Counted from the first letter of the stretch, positions 25,349 to 34,774 are shown. The stretch: 42,660 nucleotides of DNA from an uncultured Eubacteriales bacterium (GCA_905195005.1 CAJJUC010000002.1:1-42660), one strand, 5' to 3'. Made by a program: numbers and translations. The notes: generated by a model from the letters alone, not told the origin.

Positions 25349-25943
25349 GAGTTTTTTTAATAATTTTAGAAAAAACCTTCCCGTCGCCTGTCCATGCATA
25401 AAGGAAAACGGGATTTCCGGAGCTGTTGACAAATTTCATATCTTTTGCGCCGTAGACAACGGTTGCGTCAAAGTCCGCGGGAGCATAGGCAACGGGCTCG
25501 CTGTGAGAGTGATGCTCGGTAACTGTAAATCCGGCGTTCACTGCAGCCATATACAGCGTTGTGCTGACCTGACACACGCCGCCGCCCGCTCCATAGCTCT
25601 TTTCTCCGTTGATTATCACGGGAGCGTCAAGCCAGCCGTTTTCATACGAACGCCTGCCGACAGATGCGTTAAAGCTGAATTCTTCACCGGGATTGAGCGC
25701 AGTGCCGGAAATGCGCGAGCAGGCAAGATTTATGTTTGAAACACGGTTTATGCCGTCGTCCAGGAGCGGCGTTTGCGCCTCACCGAGGGTTTCCTCCGTT
25801 TCATAAACTGGAGATTCGGAGATTTTTTGCGCAGGCGGAACGGCTTTGCGGCTTGCATCTCGGGATTCGGTTGTTTTATGCGGCGTATCGCTTTTGCTGC
25901 ATCCGCACAGAATAATTATAAAAATAAAAAACAGCTTTTTCAT
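25329..25943 (-). CDS. VanW-domain lipoprotein
   Basis: A 204-residue protein with a lipoprotein-type signal (hydrophobic residues 4-13, then CGCS, likely lipid Cys at 15). The core (about 60-200) has the VanW signature: GxExSFN, GWLDAPVI, GAGGGVCQVSTTLY and a conserved HSH segment. VanW-type domains occur in clostridial cell-wall proteins; the reaction is unknown. The start at 25943 is set by GAAGAGG; a frame running 142 codons further upstream covers the neighbouring gene and is not used. The ribosome site is in the 3' arm of a terminator-like hairpin, so expression is probably limited by folding. Confidence 0.85.
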   Translation of the reverse strand: MKKLFFIFIIILCGCSKSDTPHKTTESRDASRKAVPPAQKISESPVYETEETLGEAQTPLLDDGINRVSNINLACSRISGTALNPGEEFSFNASVGRRSYENGWLDAPVIINGEKSYGAGGGVCQVSTTLYMAAVNAGFTVTEHHSHSEPVAYAPADFDATVVYGAKDMKFVNSSGNPVFLYAWTGDGKVFSKIIKKTLDNTSS

Positions 25944-25989
25944 AAAAAAACACCTCTTCCTCTGCTTATAGTTTAAGCAGAAAAAGAGG
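25944..25989 (-). terminator. Terminator hairpin containing the vanW-type ribosome site
   Basis: Minus-strand RNA forms a continuous 15-bp stem (25953-25967 with 25975-25989, two G-U pairs) and a seven-base loop, then TG and seven T, directly followed by the ATG. The 3' arm holds the GGAAGAGG ribosome site. It can act as a terminator for the upstream gene and as a lid on the downstream start. Confidence 0.75.
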
Positions 25990-26013
25990 TTAAATAACTG
26001 ATAATTTTTAGCA

Positions 26014-26571
26014 TTATTGTTTTTTTCCGCGATGAAGCGTTTGCTCCTGAGCGCCGACAAGACTGCCGCTTCGCCACGATTCGAGAATACTTTTTTTGGC
26101 TTCAAGATAATGTGCCGGGATAACAAAATAATCGTCGTCCGATTCAATTTCGCTTTCGGCAATCGGATAAGCCATGCACTCCTCCGACATAAAGCCCATA
26201 TCATCATAAAAAATTTCACAGCCGCAGGTTTTGCAGACAATCCCGGAATTATCCTTATTATTCTTAAACCCCGAATGCTTGCCGTACTGATAATAACACC
26301 CGATGCAGTCGTCAAAAGCAAGGCGATATGTTCCGTCCGAGGCTTTAACGGCAATAATATTTGTGTCAAGCTGTTTTATGGGAATAAAAACGGCTTTCCG
26401 GTCGGTTATACTGCTCTTTTTAATTGTGACATCGGTTATTTTCCCGTTGATATTTTTTTCAATCATAACGGAGGCAAAAATAATCACAGCAAGAGCAATC
26501 AACCCGATAAGAATTTTCCCACGGGTTATTCTGCCCTGCTCGCGCAGCCGTTTTCTTGCGTCCTCAGCCAT
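26014..26571 (-). CDS. DUF2318-like membrane protein
   Basis: A 185-residue protein: basic N-terminus, one transmembrane helix (about 19-37), and an extracellular domain with Cys pairs CIGC, CKTCGC and a later EEC. The domain follows the DUF2318 pattern (D-x-C-x2-C, then C-x2-CG, then GGC-like), found next to iron or lead permeases, so a metal-related role is likely but unproven; no permease gene is adjacent. A GGAG site and a good promoter lie upstream. It is followed by the VanW-type gene, separated by the terminator hairpin. Confidence 0.75.
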   Translation of the reverse strand: MAEDARKRLREQGRITRGKILIGLIALAVIIFASVMIEKNINGKITDVTIKKSSITDRKAVFIPIKQLDTNIIAVKASDGTYRLAFDDCIGCYYQYGKHSGFKNNKDNSGIVCKTCGCEIFYDDMGFMSEECMAYPIAESEIESDDDYFVIPAHYLEAKKSILESWRSGSLVGAQEQTLHRGKKQ

Positions 26572-26599
26572 TCAATCATCTCCTAAAGCATATATAATA

Positions 26600-26628
26600 A
26601 GTATATACTGCCGCAAAGAAATAATCAA
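26600..26628 (-). promoter_or_regulatory. Promoter of the DUF2318-like gene
   Basis: Minus-strand TTGATT (26623-26628), 17-base spacer, TATACT (26600-26605), just before the GGAG and ATG. Confidence 0.6.
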
Positions 26629-26662
26629 TCATTAATTTCAAATTTTTAATAAAAATTATTTT

Positions 26663-27469
26663 CTACTGCTTCTTTTTGTTCTTTTTTCCGCCCGTGGCTT
26701 GCTTCTTTTTTTGCGTGCTCCCGGGTGTTTTGCAGCGGTATGCAATAATTTTGACAGTCCCCTTGCCGTTATAACGCTTCATTTCGTACTTTTCGGGAAA
26801 TGCCTTGATTAAATCGGGAAGCTTGACATAACCGTAGGTTCGAGCGTCAAAATCAGGCTTTGCGCGCTTTATATACGTTCCTGCCGAGCTGATATTTACA
26901 AATCCGTCGCTGTCCTGATATTTCTCGCAGGCAATTTTAAGCAATCTGTGAATTTCATTAATATTATCGTGCTTGACTTCATGCTCAACATCGACCGGCG
27001 GTTCTTCCTTTGCCGCGTCGGACGCAGGTATTCCCGATGAAATATTTTCTGTAAGAATAAATTCATCACAGGCATTTCTGAAAGCCTCGGGCGTTTTCTT
27101 TTCGCCCACGCCCATAACATAAACGCCCGATTCGTGCAGCCTGATTGCAAGCGGAGTATAGTCGCTGTCACTCGCAACAATAATGAACGAATCATACAGC
27201 TCTGTGTGCAGAAGATCCATTGCGTCTATCGTCAGAGCAATGTCGGTTGTGTTTTTCCCCGTCACATAATCAAACTGCTGCTCCGCTTTGATTGCAAGAC
27301 GCTTAAGCTCGGATTCCCATTTTTTCAGCGTGTCCTTCCTCCAGTTGCCGTAGGCGCGCTTTACAACAATTCTTCCGTATGCCGAAAGCTCACGGATAAC
27401 GTCCTCAAGCTTGTTGAGCTGCGCGTTGTCCGCGTCGATAAGCATAACAATTTTCTTTAAACTTTCCAT
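26663..27469 (-). CDS. NYN-domain ribonuclease with OST-HTH domain
   Basis: A 268-residue protein. Residues about 5-145 form a NYN (LabA/DUF88) PIN-fold nuclease: MLIDADN at the start, a TTDIALTIDAMD acidic helix and SDSDYTPL, giving the metal-binding Asp set. Residues about 175-250 form an OST-HTH/LOTUS RNA-binding domain, and the last 20 residues are Lys-rich. NYN/OST-HTH proteins are predicted RNA-processing enzymes. It follows comEA by 11 bases and has GGAGG before ATG, so it ends the long minus-strand operon. No strong terminator was seen after it, only an AT-rich inverted repeat. Confidence 0.9.
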   Translation of the reverse strand: MESLKKIVMLIDADNAQLNKLEDVIRELSAYGRIVVKRAYGNWRKDTLKKWESELKRLAIKAEQQFDYVTGKNTTDIALTIDAMDLLHTELYDSFIIVASDSDYTPLAIRLHESGVYVMGVGEKKTPEAFRNACDEFILTENISSGIPASDAAKEEPPVDVEHEVKHDNINEIHRLLKIACEKYQDSDGFVNISSAGTYIKRAKPDFDARTYGYVKLPDLIKAFPEKYEMKRYNGKGTVKIIAYRCKTPGSTQKKKQATGGKKNKKKQ

Positions 27470-27480
27470 TTTCCCACCTC

Positions 27481-28023
27481 CTAATCGGTTAATTTTATAT
27501 AATCCTTCATTTTTTCAAGCTTTTTCGTTCCGATTCCGTCTATCTTTTTAAGCTCCGTCAGTTTTTTAAAGCCGCCGTGCGCTTCGCGATATGCAATTAT
27601 GCTTTTCGCGGTTGCTTCACCGATTCCGCTCACGGTTTGCAGCTCAAGCTCGCTTGCAGTGTTGATATTTACCTTTCCGTCAGATGCAGGCTGTGCCGTC
27701 TGCTCCCCGTTTGCAGCGGAGGGAATTACAACCTCCTGCCCGTCACGCAGCTTTTCCGCAAGATTCACCTTATTCACATCGGCAGCTGCGGAAGCGCCGC
27801 CGGCGGCTTTGATTGCGTCCTTAATGCGGCTGCCGTAATCAAGCTCATAATAACCGGGATTATTGACCTCGCCCTTGACATGCACGCCGACAATTGTCTT
27901 TTCGGGTTTTTGCTCATTTTTGACGGGAAAGCTCCCCGTTTCCTTTCCGTAGATACACAAGCCTGCCATGATAATGACAATTGCAAAAAATATTATATCC
28001 TTTAATCCGGCTTTATCCTTCAT
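27481..28023 (-). CDS. comEA: ComEA-like DNA-binding protein
   Basis: A 180-residue protein with one N-terminal transmembrane helix (about 9-26), a SLBB domain (about 43-100; VHVKGEVNNPGYYEL) and a C-terminal helix-hairpin-helix pair (about 116-178; VNINTASELELQTVSGIG, IDGIG). This is the ComEA receptor that binds double-stranded DNA at the cell surface during natural transformation. The start overlaps the previous gene by 11 bases. comEC is not adjacent, so competence itself cannot be inferred. Confidence 0.92.
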   Translation of the reverse strand: MKDKAGLKDIIFFAIVIIMAGLCIYGKETGSFPVKNEQKPEKTIVGVHVKGEVNNPGYYELDYGSRIKDAIKAAGGASAAADVNKVNLAEKLRDGQEVVIPSAANGEQTAQPASDGKVNINTASELELQTVSGIGEATAKSIIAYREAHGGFKKLTELKKIDGIGTKKLEKMKDYIKLTD

Positions 28024-29740
28024 TCTGATTCATCTCCGAAATTTGCTCATTGCCGTCAATTTTTGCGGCGTCCTCCTCCGAAACAAGCTTTTTTCCGCGC
28101 GTCAGTTCAAGCGCTTTATCGGCTATATCATTTATAGCTTTCTTTGTTTCAATATCATTTTCCGACGCTGCCGTGCGGACAATTTTTTCATAAATGCTTT
28201 TGGCTCTTTCACTGCCGCGTTTTTCCTGCTTCATCTCGCTGTAAAGCGCCTGCACCATGCACAGCTTATAGCGGCTGTTATGCGGCGCCGCCGCAACCGC
28301 CGTTTCCCATCGCAGCGATGCCGCGGACAGGTTTCCCGAGCTTGCCATTACCTCCGCATATTCCGCGGAAAGCTCCGCCGAGTTTTTGCACCGCTTTTCC
28401 GCTTTTTCCAGCCAAGCTGCCGCCTCCTCCGTGCGCTGCGGATTTTGCTTCACAATGCACTTTGCAAGCCGCAGCGGACTTTCCGCATCGAAAACATTGA
28501 CCGACGCCGCTGCCTTAAGGAACGATTCAGCCGATGCCGCGCTGCCGTTTTTATACATTCGTATTCCGCCGGCGCGCAGCACGCCGAGCGCTCCGAGCAT
28601 AAAAATCAGCGCAGCCGACACTGCCATGAAATATGCCGACCCGATTCCGCTTTTGCGCCGAACGGACGTATAGTCCTCGTTATAGGCATACAGCCCGGAA
28701 AACAGGATTACTGCGGCATAATTCTGCGCCGTTGGCAGAAAAAGCAGATTCATTGCCGCAAACATAAGAAACATTGACGCGGCGCTGCGTTTTTTCAGAT
28801 AAATAACCGTTGTTCTCACAATTACAGCCGCGCAGACGATGATGCCGAAAACGCCGAACGCCGACGCAGCTTCACCGAGAAACGGAATTGCCCCGACCGC
28901 GGGATAATACGCCGAAGCATATGACTGCTGCCCCGAAATGAAGCCGCCGCCCCCGATTCCGAACGGATGTCTGAAAGCAAGCAAAACGCTGTCCTTAAGC
29001 ACGATGCCGCCGGAAAATGCTGCGAAAATTGCCGAAAGAACCGAAAGTGCGACCGAGCAGACCCCGGAGTATTTGTTTTTATATTTATTTGAAAGGTACG
29101 CGGAAATCAGGAACGCTGCCGCAAACACCGCTGCGGGAAAGCAGCGGCATAAAATGAACGCCGCAAGCTGAACCGCCGTTCCGGCGCGGATTTTGCGCCC
29201 TGTAACCTCTTTATTCTTCACGCGCATATTTTCGCCGCAAAGCATACCGCCGAACAGTATTATTCCGAAAATGTTGTTCTGCCCAAATTTCATGCTTTGC
29301 CATGACGCTCCGATATACTGCAAAACGAGATTTGCAAGCATTGCCGCGGCGCACAAAATTCCGCCGGCATATATCATTTGCATGAGCCGCTCCGAAATGC
29401 CGCCTTCCTTATTTTCAAAAAACCAGTCCGTTGCTGCGGCAGATGACAGCACTGCGGCAAACAGAGTTATAATAAGTCTTACATGCCCCTGTGCATTAAG
29501 CGCGGATAAAGCGGAAATAACCGCATAAATCAGAAGCGCCGCCGCGGGAAGCTGCGCAGCTGAAATATATCTTTTCCGGGAGCTTGCCGCGCGGAGCACG
29601 ACCGCTGCCGCCAAAAGCGCCGCGGCAAAGTAAAGAGCGTTGCCTGTGCCGCACAGCGCTGCCGCAGCCGGTGATATGACCGCAAACGCTGCCGCCGCTG
29701 CATTGAGAACTGTCCTGCCCGTTCGTTCATTTTTTATCAT
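28013..29740 (-). CDS. O-antigen-ligase-like membrane protein with TPR-like tail
   Basis: A 575-residue protein with about ten or eleven hydrophobic helices over the first about 400 residues, including a Wzy_C/WaaL-type loop (RHPFGIGGGGF near 255-265). The C-terminal about 170 residues are Ala/Glu/Lys-rich helices that look like tetratricopeptide repeats. Such proteins join or polymerise surface glycans in Gram-positives, but the substrate here cannot be told. GGGTG precedes the ATG. GC content is higher than in the element genes to the left. Its end overlaps comEA by 11 bases. Confidence 0.8.
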   Translation of the reverse strand: MIKNERTGRTVLNAAAAAFAVISPAAAALCGTGNALYFAAALLAAAVVLRAASSRKRYISAAQLPAAALLIYAVISALSALNAQGHVRLIITLFAAVLSSAAATDWFFENKEGGISERLMQMIYAGGILCAAAMLANLVLQYIGASWQSMKFGQNNIFGIILFGGMLCGENMRVKNKEVTGRKIRAGTAVQLAAFILCRCFPAAVFAAAFLISAYLSNKYKNKYSGVCSVALSVLSAIFAAFSGGIVLKDSVLLAFRHPFGIGGGGFISGQQSYASAYYPAVGAIPFLGEAASAFGVFGIIVCAAVIVRTTVIYLKKRSAASMFLMFAAMNLLFLPTAQNYAAVILFSGLYAYNEDYTSVRRKSGIGSAYFMAVSAALIFMLGALGVLRAGGIRMYKNGSAASAESFLKAAASVNVFDAESPLRLAKCIVKQNPQRTEEAAAWLEKAEKRCKNSAELSAEYAEVMASSGNLSAASLRWETAVAAAPHNSRYKLCMVQALYSEMKQEKRGSERAKSIYEKIVRTAASENDIETKKAINDIADKALELTRGKKLVSEEDAAKIDGNEQISEMNQNEG

Positions 29741-29758
29741 ATGTTCACCCGTTCAATA

Positions 29759-30559
29759 TTATTTCGCCTCAAGATGGCTTTTCTCAACAAGCCGTTCAAG
29801 CTCGGCGGACAAATCATGCTTTTCGGCAGACGGATTTTTCGCCGCATACATAAGATATTCAATGTTCCCCTCGGGACCCTTTATCGGCGAAAAGTCAAGT
29901 CCGAGTATCTCAAAGCCCGATTCAGCCGTAAAATCCGTTACATTTTGCAGAACCTCAAGGTGCACCTCCGGGTCGCGGACAACGCCCTTTTTCCCAACCT
30001 GACCGCGCCCTGCCTCAAACTGAGGTTTGATAAGAGCAACAATCGTGCCGCCGCTGCGAAGCAGTTTAAACGCAGTCGGCAGAACAAGACGAAGCGAGAT
30101 AAACGCAACGTCAATCGAAGCAAAATCAAGCTCAGTTCCGATATCCTCCGGTTCAACATAGCGGATATTTGTTCTTTCCATATTTACAACGCGTTCATCG
30201 GTGCGCAGCTTCCATGCAAGCTGACCGTAACCGACATCAACGGCGAACACCTTTTTTGCGCCGTTTTGCAGCATACAATCCGTGAAGCCGCCGGTTGACG
30301 CACCGATATCCATTGAAACCGCACAGCTGAGGTCAATCGGGAAAACCTGCATTGCCTTTTCGAGCTTAAGTCCGCCGCGGCTCACATAACGCGGACCGCC
30401 GCGCAGCTCAACGCTGTCCTTTGTGCTGACCTGCTCGCCTGCCTTATCGGCGCGCTGCCCGTTCACAAAAACCTTGCCCTCCATAATAAAGCTCTTTGCA
30501 AGATCCCTGCCGCTCACAAGTCCGTTTTCAACAAGATATGTATCAAGCCGCTGTTTCAA
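29759..30559 (-). CDS. tlyA: TlyA-type rRNA 2'-O-methyltransferase
   Basis: A 266-residue protein with an N-terminal S4 RNA-binding domain (about 1-60; RLDTYLVENGL, then KVFVNG) and an FtsJ-type SAM-binding methyltransferase domain (GASTGGFTDC near residue 82; later SFISLR-type strand and K in IKPQFE). Family members methylate ribosomal RNA ribose. The start is TTG at 30559, overlapping the dxs stop by four bases. This dxs-tlyA order is common in clostridia. Confidence 0.93.
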   Translation of the reverse strand: MKQRLDTYLVENGLVSGRDLAKSFIMEGKVFVNGQRADKAGEQVSTKDSVELRGGPRYVSRGGLKLEKAMQVFPIDLSCAVSMDIGASTGGFTDCMLQNGAKKVFAVDVGYGQLAWKLRTDERVVNMERTNIRYVEPEDIGTELDFASIDVAFISLRLVLPTAFKLLRSGGTIVALIKPQFEAGRGQVGKKGVVRDPEVHLEVLQNVTDFTAESGFEILGLDFSPIKGPEGNIEYLMYAAKNPSAEKHDLSAELERLVEKSHLEAK

Positions 30560-32415
30560 TTTTTCAGCATCCTTTCTGCCGCTGCCGCAATACTTTCCGC
30601 GGTAAATCCGTACTCCTGCTCAAGCGCTCCGATTGAGCCGTGAGTGAGGAAAATATCGTCGAACGCTTTTATTTTCATTTTTATGTCAACCGAGTTTTCC
30701 TCAGCATATGCCGCAAGCATTTCGCCCATGCCGCCGCGTTTAAGATTTTCTTCAATGCTTAAAAGAACGCCGCATTTTTGTGCGCTTTCGAACACTGTTT
30801 CAAAATCCATCGGTTTGACGGTGCGCACATCAATAACCTCAGCGCTGATTCCTTTTTCGGAAAGAAGCTTTGCCGCGGCAAGCGCCTTTGCAACCGACTG
30901 CCCCTCCGCAGCAATTGCAATATCGCTGCCGCGCCGCACCCGGGCCGCCCTGGATAAAACGAAATCTCCGTTATCGAGCGACACTCTTTCCGGACCGCGC
31001 GGATAGCGGATTGCAATCGGAGCATTGTGCACGTTCACTGCATAATCAAGCATTTTCCTCAGCTCGCTGAAGCATGACGGAGCAAGAACCGTCATATTCG
31101 GAATTGCGGTAAGAAAAGAAATATCAAATATTCCCTGGTGTGTTGCCCCGTCACCGGGAACGATTCCTGCGCGGTCGACCGCGAACACAACATGAGCCTT
31201 TCCGATTGCCGCGTCATGAATAATATTGTCGTATGCTCTTTGAAGAAAGCTGGAATATATTGCGCAGACAGGCACAGCTCCGCCGGCGGCAAGACCCGCT
31301 GAAAACGTTACCGCGTGCCCCTCCGCAATCCCGACGTCATAAAGCCTGTCGGGAAAACGTTTGCCGAAAGCTGTCAGACCGCTGCCCGAAATCATTGCCG
31401 GAGTGACCGCGGCAACGCGCTCATCCGTTTCGGCAAGGCGGCACAGCTTTTCACCGAAAACCGAAGAAAAACTGTGCTGAGTTTTTTTCACCTCACCGGT
31501 GTTCTTTTCAAACGGACCCACCCCGTGAAATACCTGCGGAAGCTGCTCCGCCGGGCGGTATCCCTTACCCTTTTTCGTGATAACATGCACGACAACCGGC
31601 TCGTCAAGCAAAAGCGCGCGCCTGAAAATATCCTCCATATCGCGGATGTTATGACCGTTTACCGGACCGAGATATGTAATCCCGAGCTGCTCGAAAAGCA
31701 CGTTCGGAGTTATCATATTCTTAAGACGGAGCTTTGCCGCATGCAAAATCCCGTACAGCTGTTTTCCGCCCATCGGCAGACCGCCGAGAAAATCCGCAAC
31801 CTTTTGCTTTGACGCGGTGTATTTTCTGTTCGTTCTTGCACGGGCGAGCAGATTGGAAAATGCCCCGACGTTCTCCGTGATTGACATTTTATTGTCATTT
31901 AAAACGATGAGCATTTTTGTTTTCAGATTTCCGATATTGTTAAGCGCCTCAAAGGCAAGTCCGCCGGTAAAAGCGCCGTCGCCGATAACAGCCGCAACAT
32001 TGTAATTATCGCCGGAAATTTTCCGTGCCTGCGCCATGCCGAGCGCCGCCGAAAGAGACGCGGACGCGTGCCCCGTTACGCATGTGTCGTACTCGCTTTC
32101 TGAGGGCGAGCAAAAGCCCGACAGTCCGCCGAAGGAACGAAGCGTTTTCATGCGTTCGGCGCGCCCCGTCAGAATTTTATGGACATATGCCTGATGCCCG
32201 ACGTCCCACACGAGCTTATCGTGCGGCGCGTCAAGCACACGGTGCAGCGCAACCGTCAGCTCAACAGCGCCGAGATTGCTTGCCAGATGACCGCCCTGCC
32301 GCGCAACCGAGGTTACGAGATAGTCGCGGATTTCCGCACAAAGCTCGCGCAGCTGCCTGTCGTCAAATGCTTTTATATCATCCGGTTTTTTTATTTTATC
32401 GAGATATTTATACAT
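30556..32415 (-). CDS. dxs: 1-Deoxy-D-xylulose-5-phosphate synthase
   Basis: A 619-residue thiamine-diphosphate enzyme that joins pyruvate and glyceraldehyde 3-phosphate, the first step of the MEP isoprenoid pathway. The ThDP/Mg motif is GDGAFTGG followed by the NDNKMSI end near residues 150-185. The transketolase middle domain has VDRAGIVPGDGATHQG (near 425), and the C-terminal domain ends in the usual length. GAGG precedes the ATG. It follows the NFACT gene by six bases and leads to tlyA. Confidence 0.97.
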   Translation of the reverse strand: MYKYLDKIKKPDDIKAFDDRQLRELCAEIRDYLVTSVARQGGHLASNLGAVELTVALHRVLDAPHDKLVWDVGHQAYVHKILTGRAERMKTLRSFGGLSGFCSPSESEYDTCVTGHASASLSAALGMAQARKISGDNYNVAAVIGDGAFTGGLAFEALNNIGNLKTKMLIVLNDNKMSITENVGAFSNLLARARTNRKYTASKQKVADFLGGLPMGGKQLYGILHAAKLRLKNMITPNVLFEQLGITYLGPVNGHNIRDMEDIFRRALLLDEPVVVHVITKKGKGYRPAEQLPQVFHGVGPFEKNTGEVKKTQHSFSSVFGEKLCRLAETDERVAAVTPAMISGSGLTAFGKRFPDRLYDVGIAEGHAVTFSAGLAAGGAVPVCAIYSSFLQRAYDNIIHDAAIGKAHVVFAVDRAGIVPGDGATHQGIFDISFLTAIPNMTVLAPSCFSELRKMLDYAVNVHNAPIAIRYPRGPERVSLDNGDFVLSRAARVRRGSDIAIAAEGQSVAKALAAAKLLSEKGISAEVIDVRTVKPMDFETVFESAQKCGVLLSIEENLKRGGMGEMLAAYAEENSVDIKMKIKAFDDIFLTHGSIGALEQEYGFTAESIAAAAERMLKN

Positions 32416-32421
32416 CCGCTA

Positions 32422-34182
32422 TCATTTCCTCAGTTCGGCGGCAAGATGCTCATCGGGAGCGACAAGCGCCGTGTTATATCCTTCGTAAATAACCATTCCT
32501 GCCTTTGCGCCGTTCGGTTTTTTAACATGGCTGACAGGACAGTAATCCACCTCAACGTACGGAGCATTCTTACCCTTTGAATAATATGCGGCAAGCTTTG
32601 CAGCCGTTTCGATAACATCGGGCGGAAAATCCTCCCCTGAAAATTTAATAAGCGTGTGTGAACCCGGAATGTTTTTCGTGTGCAGCCAAAGGTCGCGCGC
32701 ACGCCCCGTTTTCATTGTCAGGAAATCATTTTGCACATTGTTTTTTCCGACATATATTTTATACCCGTTATATTCAAATTCCATCGGTTTTCCGAGCGGC
32801 GGAGTTTTTTGCTTTTTCTTTCCCTGTTCTCGGCGGATATATCCGCTTTTAACAAGCTCTTCCCTTATTTCGGCAAGCTCGGACGGAGTTGCCGCATTCT
32901 GCACACTGTACAGAACCGATTCGAGATATGCAAGCTCTTCAACAGCGATGTTAAGCTGCTCTTTTGCGTTTATCTCGGTGTTTTTTGCTTTTTTGTATTT
33001 ATTGAAATAGCGCGCGGCATTCTGCGGCGGAGTTTTCGTTGAATCGAGCGGAATTTCCACCGACGGAGAGTTCTCCTCGTAGTAGTTTTCAGCCGTCAGC
33101 GCCGTGTCTCCTTTTTGAATTTTATAAAGATTTGCCGTTATCAGCTCGCCGTATATTTTATACTTATCGCGATTCGCCGATTCCTTAAGCTCGCGCTGAA
33201 AAATATCGATTTTCTTTTCCGCGCGCTTTATATTGTTATTGATAATCTTCGTCACGGAAAGGCTTCTGTCGTGCATTCTTGCGCGGCGGTCGCGCAGCGA
33301 CCAAAAGCTTTCCGCGGCTTCGTTCATGCTTTTTGCCGGAATGCATTTCATCCGTTCGCCGTACTGACTGATGCAAAAAGGCGCAAAATCAGCCGGGCTT
33401 CCGTCATCGCGCACCAAAACGCACGGCGAAAACTTTCCCTTTTTCGCGCGTTCAAAAAGACGCGAAAGTCTGAGCGCCGCTTTCAGTATATCGTTTTCGT
33501 GCAGTTCGCCTACGGTAAGATTTCCGTCTCCGCACGCCTCGTAAATGCACTCGGCGGCAAGCAGCGGACTTATGCCCATAACACCGTCGGACATTGCGCG
33601 CGCCGCTTCACGCCCCTCCGGGGCATTTTTCAGCAGCCTGTAAAAATCGTCCTCCGCCGCGTTTTCTGGGTTTATTTTATCACCGTTCGGCGGCAGCATG
33701 TATTTAAGCCCGGGCAAAATATTTCTCACTGAGCTTACGGTTATGTCAATATGCTTGATTGAATCGATAATCCGCCCGTCCCCGTCGGTGAATATGATAT
33801 TGCTGTTTCTGCCCATGATTTCACAAATGATGTGCCGCAGCACGCGGTCGCCAAGCTCGTTGCGGCATTCAATTTCAATATCCGCAATGCGGTCAAATCC
33901 GACGCGGCTCACGCTTTTTATTCTTCCGCACGTCAAATGCTTGCGCAGAAGCATGCAAAACATCGGCGGTGAAGCCGGGTTTTCCTTCACCTCATGAACA
34001 AGATGAATCCGCGGATTGGCGCTGTTTGCGCTTATCGCAAGCTTTGCGTTTCCCCCCGAATTTTTCAGATACAAAAGTATTTCATCGCGCTCGGGCTGAT
34101 GAATTTTCTCTATTTTCGCATCCTCCAGAGCGTTATTAAGTTCGTTTGTTACTGCGCCGAGCGCAATTGCGTCAAGAGGCAT
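32422..34182 (-). CDS. rqcH: RqcH/NFACT-family ribosome quality-control protein
   Basis: A 586-residue protein related to Rqc2/FbpA. RqcH binds stalled 50S subunits and adds a C-terminal alanine tail to the unfinished chain. Visible parts: NFACT-N domain (about 1-200) with the conserved D-R pair (GFDRI near residue 104), a long coiled coil (about 280-430), and the NFACT-R domain (about 450-560; DLWLHTKNIPGSH). Start at 34182 is the ATG with GGAG upstream; a GTG four codons earlier overlaps that site. First gene of the probable operon to the NYN gene. Confidence 0.92.
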   Translation of the reverse strand: MPLDAIALGAVTNELNNALEDAKIEKIHQPERDEILLYLKNSGGNAKLAISANSANPRIHLVHEVKENPASPPMFCMLLRKHLTCGRIKSVSRVGFDRIADIEIECRNELGDRVLRHIICEIMGRNSNIIFTDGDGRIIDSIKHIDITVSSVRNILPGLKYMLPPNGDKINPENAAEDDFYRLLKNAPEGREAARAMSDGVMGISPLLAAECIYEACGDGNLTVGELHENDILKAALRLSRLFERAKKGKFSPCVLVRDDGSPADFAPFCISQYGERMKCIPAKSMNEAAESFWSLRDRRARMHDRSLSVTKIINNNIKRAEKKIDIFQRELKESANRDKYKIYGELITANLYKIQKGDTALTAENYYEENSPSVEIPLDSTKTPPQNAARYFNKYKKAKNTEINAKEQLNIAVEELAYLESVLYSVQNAATPSELAEIREELVKSGYIRREQGKKKQKTPPLGKPMEFEYNGYKIYVGKNNVQNDFLTMKTGRARDLWLHTKNIPGSHTLIKFSGEDFPPDVIETAAKLAAYYSKGKNAPYVEVDYCPVSHVKKPNGAKAGMVIYEGYNTALVAPDEHLAAELRK

Positions 34183-34214
34183 TTTCTTTTCCACTCCTAT
34201 TATTTGTACCTATC

Positions 34215-34243
34215 AGTATATCATAATATCGCTTTATTGGCAA
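34215..34243 (-). promoter_or_regulatory. Promoter of the rqcH-dxs-tlyA operon
   Basis: Minus-strand TTGCCA (34238-34243), 17-base spacer, TATACT (34215-34220), 33 bases before the rqcH start. Confidence 0.7.
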
Positions 34244-34250
34244 GATTTTT

Positions 34251-34727
34251 TTATGCTTGCCCGATGCGCTCATACTCAGAATCATGCAGTACAGCGTTTT
34301 TCGTGTATGCCTCGACTGCAAGCGTGTCGCACCGCTCATTCATCGGATGCCCGGCGTGCCCCTTAACCCAGTTGAATTTAACGCTGTGCGTTTTCATCAG
34401 CGCAAGCAGCCGCTGCCATAAATCAACATTTAAAACGGGCTTCTTATCGGACTTCTTCCACCCGTTTTTAATCCAGCCGTAAATCCACCCTTTATTTATT
34501 GAGTCGCAAAGATATTTCGAATCGCTGTAGAGCATAACCTCGCAGCTTTCGCGGAGAATTTCAAGCGCGCTTATCGCCGCAAGCAGTTCCATCCTGTTAT
34601 TTGTCGTCAGTACATATCCGGCGCTGATTTCCTTTTTCGTTCCGTTATAAATCAAAACGGCGCCCCAACCGCCCTTGCCGGGATTTCCGGTGCAAGCGCC
34701 GTCCGTATATATTTCCACAATTTTCAT
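34251..34727 (-). CDS. rnhA: Ribonuclease HI
   Basis: A 158-residue enzyme that cuts RNA in RNA-DNA hybrids. The four catalytic acids are visible: Asp in YTDGACTGN, Glu in NNRMELLAA, Asp in YSDSKY and Asp in ERCDTLA. The Trp-rich middle and GWIKNGWKKSDKKPVLN loop match bacterial RNase HI. Start at 34727 is favoured by GGGGTG six bases upstream; an in-frame ATG three codons earlier is too close. It is divergent from ireB. Confidence 0.96.
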   Translation of the reverse strand: MKIVEIYTDGACTGNPGKGGWGAVLIYNGTKKEISAGYVLTTNNRMELLAAISALEILRESCEVMLYSDSKYLCDSINKGWIYGWIKNGWKKSDKKPVLNVDLWQRLLALMKTHSVKFNWVKGHAGHPMNERCDTLAVEAYTKNAVLHDSEYERIGQA

Positions 34728-34746
34728 CGCTATCACCCCGTATAAT

Positions 34747-34774
34747 ATTTTACAGTTATTTTTTTAAATGTCAA
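34747..34774 (-). promoter_or_regulatory. Promoter of rnhA
   Basis: Minus-strand TTGACA (34769-34774), 16-base spacer, TAAAAT (34747-34752). It lies back to back with the ireB promoter. Confidence 0.6.

Noticed and set aside
27968..28777. 269-codon plus-strand frame
   Set aside because: It is antisense to comEA and the O-antigen-ligase-like gene, Arg/Cys-rich, without a ribosome site.
29938..30159. Minus-strand frame within tlyA in another frame
   Set aside because: Leu/Arg-rich shadow of a GC-rich gene.
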